Made by a program: the position numbers and the translations under genes. Below the pieces are notes generated by a model. That model made no database searches. It was not told the origin of the DNA and saw nothing but the letters and a program-made list of their open reading frames with translations. A stretch of 38,996 nt of DNA. Origin: JANMZO01 sp031383405 (lineage in GTDB: Bacteria; Actinomycetota; Acidimicrobiia; Acidimicrobiales; JANYDT01). The stretch spans positions 1 through 38,996 of the forward strand of contig JANMZO010000086.1 of the NCBI GenBank assembly GCA_031383405.1, written 5' to 3'. Of this stretch, positions 33,812 through 38,996 are shown one piece after another (the stretch's first letter is position 1; each line of letters starts with the position of its first letter).

Positions 33812-34810
33812 CTAGCCGCCGATCTGGCTCATCGAGCGCTTCGGCCGGATGAACGTCACGTTGCCGATCAGGTGGCCGGCCCATTTTGAACCGACAGCGC
33901 GCCGGATCACATCGGCCAGGGCATCGTCGAGTGCGATGCCCTCGAGACCCGATCGGACGATGGCCCGCAGGTCGAACTCGTCGGTAGCGAAGAGGCATGT
34001 TCGGAACTGACCTTCGGCGGTTATACGAACCCGGTCACAGTCTCCGCAGAACGGTTCGGTGACGCTGGCGATTACGCCCACGTCGCCGATGCCGTCGGCA
34101 TACGCCCATCTTGCGGCCGGTTCGGTTCCATGGGAAAGCTTGACGAGCGGGTAGACCTCGTTGATCCGCTCGATCACCTCGCTGCTCGGAACGACCTTGT
34201 CGCGAGACCACGCGTCGTCGGCGTCGAGCGGCATGAACTCGATGAAGCGAACGCCAACGCCGTTCTCGCGGCCAAAACGGGCGAAGTCAACGATCTCATC
34301 GTCGTTTTCACCCCGCATCAACACAACGTTGACCTTGATCGGATCAAAGCCAGCATCTTTGGCTGCCTGAATGCCGTCGAGCACCTTCACCAGGTCGTCG
34401 CGACGGGTCATGAGGAAGAATCGGTCTCGGTCGAGTGAGTCACAGCTGATGTTCACACGCCGTAGACCCGCCGCCCGGAGGTCTTCCGCCAGGAGCCGGA
34501 ACGTGGTGCCGTTCGTCGTCATGGCCAGGTCCACGCCAAGGCGGGCCAGGCGCTCAACCAGAACCGTCAGATGGGCCCGGACCGTCGGCTCGCCTCCGGT
34601 CAAACGGATTCCGTCGACTCCGAACCGTTCGACGCAGACCTTGGCGATCCGTTCGATTTCTTCGAAGGTCAGAAGGTCCTCCCGGGGCAGCCACTTCATT
34701 CCCTCGGCCGGCATGCAGTAGGTACACCGGAAGTTGCACCGATCGGTGACCGATATCCTCAGATCGCGTACCGTGCGTCCGAAACTGTCGACCAGGGGTG
34801 TAGGAGACAT
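33812..34810 (-). CDS. moaA: GTP 3',8-cyclase
   Basis: The 332-residue radical SAM enzyme performs the first step of molybdenum cofactor synthesis. The N-terminal [4Fe-4S] cluster cysteines C25, C29 and C32 lie in DRCNFRCTYCMP. RLTGGEPTVRAHL (SAM-binding GGE region), MTTNGTTF and RVNISCDSLDRDRFF follow. The C-terminal substrate cluster is in FCGDCDRVRITAEGQFRTCL, and the chain ends with the double-glycine tail ...IGG needed for activity. TACCGT (34817-34822) and TTGTTA (34839-34844) form a promoter 6 nt before the ATG, so the message may be leaderless. It runs in the same direction as moeA and moaC. Confidence 0.97.
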   Translation of the reverse strand: MSPTPLVDSFGRTVRDLRISVTDRCNFRCTYCMPAEGMKWLPREDLLTFEEIERIAKVCVERFGVDGIRLTGGEPTVRAHLTVLVERLARLGVDLAMTTNGTTFRLLAEDLRAAGLRRVNISCDSLDRDRFFLMTRRDDLVKVLDGIQAAKDAGFDPIKVNVVLMRGENDDEIVDFARFGRENGVGVRFIEFMPLDADDAWSRDKVVPSSEVIERINEVYPLVKLSHGTEPAARWAYADGIGDVGVIASVTEPFCGDCDRVRITAEGQFRTCLFATDEFDLRAIVRSGLEGIALDDALADVIRRAVGSKWAGHLIGNVTFIRPKRSMSQIGG

Positions 34811-34816
34811 GCGACA

Positions 34817-34844
34817 ACGGTAGTTGCTCCGCTGTCGTTAACAA
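34817..34844 (-). promoter_or_regulatory. moaA promoter (leaderless)
   Basis: On the minus strand, -35 TTGTTA (34839-34844) and -10 TACCGT (34817-34822) are 16 bp apart. The -10 box ends 6 nt before the moaA ATG and no ribosome-binding site is present. Confidence 0.5.
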
Positions 34845-34864
34845 AGCGCCACAGGCGTAGGCGG

Positions 34865-36115
34865 CTACGTCCGACGGTCGAGCAGGAGCACATCGACCTC
34901 GCCGCCGGCCGTCACCGACGGCCCGTCGGGCAGGACGGCCAGTGCGTCGGCAAAGGCCATCGAGCTCAGCAGGTTCGAACCCTGCGAACCGGTCGAACGC
35001 ACATGGATGCGACCATCGTCAGCGAACGCGGCCACGACCCGGGTGAAGTGGGTCTTGCCGTCGGGCTCGCGACGAAGTCCTTCGTCGGCGATCGCCCGCA
35101 CGGGACTGCGATGGAGCGACTGTTCCGAATGACCCATGAGTCGACGCAGACCGGGGCGGGCGAACAGCTCGAAACTGACCATGCACGACACGGGGTTGCC
35201 GGGCAACCCGAACACCGGCTTGCCCGATATCACGCCGAACGCGAGTGGCTTGGCTGGCTTGATGGCGACCTGCATCCACCGCATGGGAGTGCCGTCGGCT
35301 TTGGCCAAACGGTCGAGCACGACCTTCACGAAATCGAAGTCACCGACGCTGACCCCACCGCTCGTGACCAGGGCATCACAGGTCTCGACACCCCTTCGGA
35401 CAAGCTGATCGATCGCGCCGTCGTCGTCTCGGGCCAGGCCCAGATCGACCGCTTCGGATCCGGCCAATTCGACCAGCGCCAACAGGGTGTAGCGATTCGA
35501 GTCGCGGATCTGACCCACGTCGAGAGGCGTCGGAGGCGCTATGAGTTCGTCGCCCGTCGACAAGACACCCACCCGGGGGCGGGGGTACGCGAGCACCACG
35601 GCCCGGCCGATGCTGGCGAGCATGCCGATGTGTCCGGCGTTGAGCACCGTTCCCGTGCCGAAGATCCTCTGTCCGGCGGTGATGTCCTCCCCAGCGGCTC
35701 TCACCGCATCACCGAACCGGGCCGATTTCAGCACGGTCACGACCGTCGCCTCGGGCCCTCGTGAGCGGTCGACGTTTTCGATCGGCACGATCGAATCCGC
35801 CCCCGATGGCATGGCCGCCCCCGTCATGATGCGCACTGCTTCACCGGGCCCGACGTGGTGATCCGCCGTCGGCCTCGCGCCCGCCGGCAGGGTCGCTTTC
35901 ACGATCAGGTCCACCGGCACGCGGGCGACATCCTCCGCCCGGACCGCGAAGCCGTCCATTGCGGTGTTCGCGAACGGCGGCACGACCTCGCTCGACACGA
36001 CGTCTTCCGCGAGCACGCATCCGAGCGCCTCGCGCAGCAGGAGTTGTCGCGGTGCCAGCCGTTCGCAACACGAAATTACCCAACTCTGCGCTTCATCCAG
36101 ACCGACCTGTGCCAT
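34865..36115 (-). CDS. moeA: Molybdopterin molybdotransferase (MoeA/Glp family)
   Basis: The 416-residue protein has the full MoeA order: LGCVLAEDVVSSEVVPPFAN with TAMDGFAVRAED (domain I/II), GEAVRIMTGAAMPSGADSIV, the MPT-binding MoaB/MogA-like domain (RVGVLSTGDEL, IRDSNRYTLLALV, ALVTSGGVSVGDFDFVK), PAKPLAFGVISGKPVFGLPG with NPVSCMVSFELF, and the domain IV tail. It inserts molybdate into molybdopterin. In mycobacteria and corynebacteria the MoeA-like Glp also joins the divisome with GlpR; the GlpR-like gene at 32332 makes that possible here. ATG 36115 is chosen because it starts the conserved part, and TACCCT (36122-36127) lies 6 nt upstream. Confidence 0.95.
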   Translation of the reverse strand: MAQVGLDEAQSWVISCCERLAPRQLLLREALGCVLAEDVVSSEVVPPFANTAMDGFAVRAEDVARVPVDLIVKATLPAGARPTADHHVGPGEAVRIMTGAAMPSGADSIVPIENVDRSRGPEATVVTVLKSARFGDAVRAAGEDITAGQRIFGTGTVLNAGHIGMLASIGRAVVLAYPRPRVGVLSTGDELIAPPTPLDVGQIRDSNRYTLLALVELAGSEAVDLGLARDDDGAIDQLVRRGVETCDALVTSGGVSVGDFDFVKVVLDRLAKADGTPMRWMQVAIKPAKPLAFGVISGKPVFGLPGNPVSCMVSFELFARPGLRRLMGHSEQSLHRSPVRAIADEGLRREPDGKTHFTRVVAAFADDGRIHVRSTGSQGSNLLSSMAFADALAVLPDGPSVTAGGEVDVLLLDRRT

Positions 36116-36121
36116 ACATCG

Positions 36122-36127
36122 AGGGTA
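36122..36127 (-). promoter_or_regulatory. -10 box of moeA (leaderless)
   Basis: TACCCT on the minus strand ends 6 nt before the moeA ATG and no ribosome site intervenes. It sits between the hairpin that follows galU and the moeA start. Confidence 0.45.
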
Positions 36128-36142
36128 GCCGCCTCGATCTCC

Positions 36143-36181
36143 GGAGTGTTTTCGGCGCTGTCCGAGCGCCGAAATCACTCC
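36143..36181. terminator. Long hairpin between galU and moeA (repeat copy B)
   Basis: A 17-bp stem with one mismatch (arms 36143-36159 and 36165-36181) closes a gtccg loop. It is a second copy of the hairpin at 33757-33793. GAAATCACTCC is then repeated in tandem (36171-36181, 36182-36192). It lies 24 bp after the galU stop. Confidence 0.6.
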
Positions 36182-36204
36182 GAAATCACTCCAGAGAAGA
36201 CGGG

Positions 36205-37071
36205 CTACACGACGGTGCGGAGGTAGGCGCGGAACGCTTCGCCGAGATCGGGGCGGGCGAGTGCCAGCTCCACCGTCGCCCGCAGGAAGTCGAGTTTGTT
36301 GCCGATGTCGTAGCGACCCTCTTCGAACACGACGCCCATGATCGGCTCGTCTTCGAGAAGAAGCGACATCGCGTCGGTGATCTGTATCTCGTTGTTGCGA
36401 CCCGGTGGGGTCAGCGCAATCTTGTCGAAGATCTTCGGGGTGAAGAGATACCTACCCATGATCGCCAGGTCCGACGGCGCGTCCGGGGCGGCAGGTTTTT
36501 CGACGAGCTTGGTGATCCTCACGAGGCCATCGGCCGAGACGCCACTGTCGTCGATGCCAACACACCCGTAGGCGGAAATCTGCTCGGGCGGAAACCGTTT
36601 CAACGCAACGACCGAGCACCCGAACCTCTCATGGGTTTTCAGCATCCGCTGAAGCACCGTGTCGTCGATCATGATGTCGTCGCCCAACATCACAACGAAG
36701 GGTTCGTTGCCGACGTGGTCACGGGCGAAGCTGATCGCGTGACCGAGTCCCTTCGCTTCGGGTTGACGCACGTAGTGCATGTTCGCAAGCGCGGCGATGT
36801 GGATGACCTCGTCGAGTTCGGCGGTTTTGTTTCCGGCCCGCAGGGTCGATTCGAGTTCGATTGACCGGTCGAAGTGATCCTCGATACTTCGCTTCGATCG
36901 GCCCGTAACGACCAGCACGTCGGTCAACCCCGCGCTCACCGCCTCTTCAACGACGTACTGAATCGCCGGCTTGTCGACAAGGGGCAACATCTCTTTCGGC
37001 TGGGCCTTTGTGGCAGGGAGAAATCGGGTGCCAAGCCCCGCCGCCGGTATGACAACTTTTCGCACGCGCAT
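36205..37071 (-). CDS. galU: UTP-glucose-1-phosphate uridylyltransferase
   Basis: The 288-residue enzyme makes UDP-glucose from UTP and glucose-1-phosphate, the precursor used by the ugd gene in the polysaccharide locus. Motifs in order: VVIPAAGLGTRFLPATKAQPKEMLPLVDKP (nucleotide-binding and catalytic region), QYVVEEAVSAGLTDVLVVTGRSKRSIEDHFD, FVVMLGDDIMID with the metal-binding Asp, YGCVGID and LVEKPAAPDAPSDLAIMGRYLF, and NEIQITDAM. ATG 37071 starts the first beta strand; upstream codons are not protein-like. A weak -10-like CACACT lies 7 nt upstream. It is the most upstream gene of the galU-moeA-moaA-moaC series. Confidence 0.96.
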   Translation of the reverse strand: MRVRKVVIPAAGLGTRFLPATKAQPKEMLPLVDKPAIQYVVEEAVSAGLTDVLVVTGRSKRSIEDHFDRSIELESTLRAGNKTAELDEVIHIAALANMHYVRQPEAKGLGHAISFARDHVGNEPFVVMLGDDIMIDDTVLQRMLKTHERFGCSVVALKRFPPEQISAYGCVGIDDSGVSADGLVRITKLVEKPAAPDAPSDLAIMGRYLFTPKIFDKIALTPPGRNNEIQITDAMSLLLEDEPIMGVVFEEGRYDIGNKLDFLRATVELALARPDLGEAFRAYLRTVV

Positions 37072-37198
37072 GACCCCAAGTGTGTCGGACGTTGGAGGCT
37101 CCGGCTGAAGCGTCGACCACAAACCGCAGGACCCGGGCCGCGGCCCACCGTGAAAGGTGAGGTTTTCTGGCGTGCGCCGTGAAGGTGTTTCCCCTTCG

Positions 37199-37235
37199 TT
37201 GCAGTAGACTGGCACTCGCGCTATGAGAGTGCTAA
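37199..37235 (+). promoter_or_regulatory. Promoter overlapped by a CIRCE-like HrcA operator
   Basis: ggcactc (37211-37217) and gagtgctaa (37227-37235) are separated by 9 bp, matching the CIRCE heat-shock operator (TTAGCACTC-N9-GAGTGCTAA) except at two or three outer positions of the left arm. TTGCAG (37199-37204) and TATGAG (37222-37227), 17 bp apart, form a promoter that the operator covers. It drives the fmdB-like gene at 37284. Confidence 0.7.
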
Positions 37236-37283
37236 TTCGTTCGATCGACAGATTCTTCTGACGAAAAACCCTTCGGTGATGCC

Positions 37284-37694
37284 ATGCCTACCTATGAATA
37301 TCTCTGCAAAACCTGCAATCTCCGGTTCGACGCCTTCCAGTCGTTTTCCGAGGACGCCTTTACGACCTGCGACCAGGCCCCGATAACGTGTCCGCAAAAC
37401 GGCGGTGGAGAGCTTCGCAAAGTATTCGGCAACGTCGGAATCACGTTCAAAGGGAGCGGCTTTTACAAAAACGACAGTCGCGGGGCCACCTCGAGCACGA
37501 CGACCACAACAACCGAGAGTTCGCCGAAGTCGGATAGCCCGTCATCGAGCGACTCGCCAGGTTCTCCCGGTTCAACGGGTTCCCCCGGTACAACGGGTTC
37601 CCCGGGTTCAACGAGTTCATCAGGCTCATCGGGCTCACCTGATAGTGGTTCGTCGCACAGCCACAGCCATGGATCGAGTACCCACACGCACTGA
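37284..37694 (+). CDS. FmdB-family zinc-ribbon protein with Ser/Pro/Gly and His-rich tail
   Basis: The 136-residue product starts with the FmdB/CxxC_CxxC_SSSS domain: MPTYEYLCKTCNLRFDAFQS (C8, C11), TTCDQAPITC (C29, C36), then LRKVFGNVGITFKGSGFYKN. The second cysteine pair is spaced C-x6-C instead of the usual C-x2-C. After residue ~65 the chain is low-complexity Ser/Thr, then GSPGSTGSP-type repeats (37556-37620) and a final HSHSHGSSTHTH, a likely metal-binding tail. FmdB proteins are often near heat-shock or channel genes but have no firm function. The CIRCE-like operator upstream suggests HrcA control. Confidence 0.85.
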   Translation: MPTYEYLCKTCNLRFDAFQSFSEDAFTTCDQAPITCPQNGGGELRKVFGNVGITFKGSGFYKNDSRGATSSTTTTTTESSPKSDSPSSSDSPGSPGSTGSPGTTGSPGSTSSSGSSGSPDSGSSHSHSHGSSTHTH

Positions 37695-37877
37695 CCGTCG
37701 GGACCATCGGCCGGCCTGAACCGACGCCTCTCGAGGCGGGCCGACACCTACACTGACACGGGTTGCGCGCCGTTGCGTCCCCCCGACCGCGGCCGGGCGC
37801 ACCAGGCTTGCGCGATGCTTCGACCGCCTCGAACCGCTCGACCCTTACAGACGGAAAACCCCCAACCGACGAAGGAC

Positions 37878-38558
37878 ATGGCCCCTGGAACCCCGTCGTT
37901 TGTCCGGCGGCGTCGACGCGTCGCTCGGCGGGTGGCCATCGCTGTTGTTCCCCCGCCGTTTCTTCCACGCGGTGCGGCTCGTATCGTGCGATCGCGGGCG
38001 TTTGCCGTCGCGTTGGCTCTGGCCAGTGCCGCACCGGTGAACATGACCGTGCAGAAGGCCCGGGCCGATCGCGCTCGATGGGGCGTCCGGATGCCCGCCG
38101 TCGTGGCCGGGCGCCGAATTACATCGGGTCGGAGGATCCAGGCCAGCGATCTCACCGTCCGGTCGCTTCCGAAGACTGTCGTACCCGACGGGGCGCCAAC
38201 ATCAGTCGAGGCGTTCGTCGGACAGGTCGCCCTGGTGCCGATCGTCGCCGGGCAGATCCTCACGCCCGGCCTCATCACCGCACACACGGCATCACCGACG
38301 GCGCTGCGGGTCGGACGCGGCCGCGTTGGGGTGACGGTGGAGACCGGTCCGGCTCGGCCCGAGCTGGTAAACGGCAGTTCCGTTCTCGTCATCGCCTCAC
38401 CAGACGCGCAGACCCGATCAGGATCCACCTCGGTCGAGGGTACCGTCGTCGCTTTCGACGACCGGTTTGTGACGTTGGCCGTGAACAACGATCAGGCCGC
38501 GAACCTGGCGAAAATGATGGCCGGCGGACCGGTGTACATCGCCCTCATCGGCGTGTGA
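37878..38558 (+). CDS. SAF-domain protein (CpaB/RcpC-like)
   Basis: From ATG 37878 (gaaggac upstream) the product is 226 residues. A basic N-terminus (VRRRRRVARRVAIAVV) precedes one membrane span (AFAVALALASAAPVNMTVQK). A SAF domain follows: MPAVVAGRRITSGRRIQASD, TVRSLPKTVVPDGAPTSVEA, VGQVALVPIVAGQILTPGLI, then RVGVTVETGPARPELVNGSS and VEGTVVAFDDRFVTLAVNND. SAF domains of this type occur in CpaB/RcpC pilus-assembly proteins and in stand-alone actinobacterial membrane proteins. No other tad/pilus genes are in the window. An alternative start at 37773 lacks protein-like codons. IS6 copy 3 begins 80 bp downstream. Confidence 0.7.
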   Translation: MAPGTPSFVRRRRRVARRVAIAVVPPPFLPRGAARIVRSRAFAVALALASAAPVNMTVQKARADRARWGVRMPAVVAGRRITSGRRIQASDLTVRSLPKTVVPDGAPTSVEAFVGQVALVPIVAGQILTPGLITAHTASPTALRVGRGRVGVTVETGPARPELVNGSSVLVIASPDAQTRSGSTSVEGTVVAFDDRFVTLAVNNDQAANLAKMMAGGPVYIALIGV

Positions 38559-38638
38559 TGGCAGCTGGGCACCGGCTGCGGCACAGATGGCAAAGTAGTT
38601 ACACGATGAACTCTCGGGCTTGTTCGTTGAGGTCGAGG

Positions 38639-38996
38639 GGCTCTGTTGCATTGGGCGTGGCTGTTGGTTGTCGGTAAGGCTGTCGTGATGAAGCATCGTG
38701 GTGGTTGTCGGGTTCGTCTGGTTGGTTTGTCGGCGTTCGCGGGTTTTCGGTTCCCGCCGGAGGTGATCATGCTTACGGTGCGCTGGTATCTCCGCTACAA
38801 CCTTTCTTACCGTGACCTCGAAGAACTTCTCGTCGAGCGAGGCGTCGACGTTGATCATGTCACGTTGTACCGGTGGGTTCAACGCTTCACGCCGCTGTTG
38901 ATCGACGCCGCAAGGCCGTGTCGTCATAGGGCTGGTCGTCGATGGTTCGTAGACGAAACGTACGTGAAAGTCGCGGGCGTATGGCGGTACGTTTAC
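38639..38996 (+). mobile_element. IS6-family element copy 3 (runs off the window)
   Basis: The left end ggctctgttgca is at 38639-38650 and is identical to that of copy 1. The following ~355 bp differ from copy 1 by only a scatter of substitutions and are more distant from copy 2. The orientation is the same as copies 1 and 2. Confidence 0.9.
38688..38996 (+). CDS. IS6-family transposase, 5' part (partial)
   Basis: From ATG 38688, 103 codons stay open to the window edge: MKHRGGCRVRLVGLSAFAGF, RYNLSYRDLEELLVERGVDV and GRRWFVDETYVKVAGVWRYV, the last with the first catalytic Asp. The sequence matches the intact transposase at 27700 and copy 1 at 23320, with no frameshift so far. Activity cannot be judged because the other two catalytic residues lie outside the window. 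Confidence 0.9.
   Translation, partial: MKHRGGCRVRLVGLSAFAGFRFPPEVIMLTVRWYLRYNLSYRDLEELLVERGVDVDHVTLYRWVQRFTPLLIDAARPCRHRAGRRWFVDETYVKVAGVWRYVY

Overview
The window is high-GC DNA with short intergenic gaps, many ATGA/GTGA stop-start overlaps, several starts that look leaderless, and a galU-moeA-...-small membrane protein order known from Actinomycetota. It most resembles an actinobacterium, and by style a member of Acidimicrobiia, but I cannot fix the taxon from the sequence alone.

Region 1 (1-16340) is an exopolysaccharide or cell-surface glycan locus. It holds four conventional sugar-transferase types on the minus strand, a WbsX-type enzyme, a Wzx-like flippase, two SAM methyltransferases (one of the zinc-ribbon C-methyltransferase type), a Wzy-like polymerase, UDP-glucose dehydrogenase feeding UDP-glucuronate decarboxylase (UDP-GlcA to UDP-Xyl), and a Wzz-like co-polymerase whose C-terminal domain looks like a tyrosine-kinase fold without a P-loop. 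A stand-alone J-domain protein sits inside it. The initiating phosphoglycosyltransferase is not in the window.

Region 2 (16650-21503, minus strand) reads HK -> RR -> small secreted TasA/camelysin-like protein -> second secreted protein -> SipW-type (Ser/His) signal peptidase. The two secreted proteins share an odd signal-peptide end (LGG-x-x-S-x-x-L-x-A). Next to the polysaccharide genes, this looks like a two-component-controlled matrix or surface-fibre module.

Region 3 (about 21.6-30.5 kb) is an accessory island. It contains gene remnants, two IS6-family elements in the same orientation (a third copy begins at 38639), two short inverted-repeat elements, a nucleotidyltransferase/HEPN pair, an HNH protein coupled to a broken HEPN gene, a gene cut by an IS, a DUF4268-like fragment and an IS481-type transposase remnant. 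A tRNA-Ala(CGC) follows at 30549-30621.

Region 4 (30.7-38.6 kb) returns to ordinary chromosome: a secreted spherulin-4-like protein, a GlpR/SepX-like membrane protein, moaC, moaA, moeA and galU (minus strand), then an fmdB-type zinc-ribbon gene behind a CIRCE-like HrcA operator, and a SAF-domain (CpaB/RcpC-like) protein. Two near-identical long hairpins lie just downstream of galU and moaA, and moeA and moaC each have their own -10 box directly ahead of the start codon, so these genes are probably separate transcripts.
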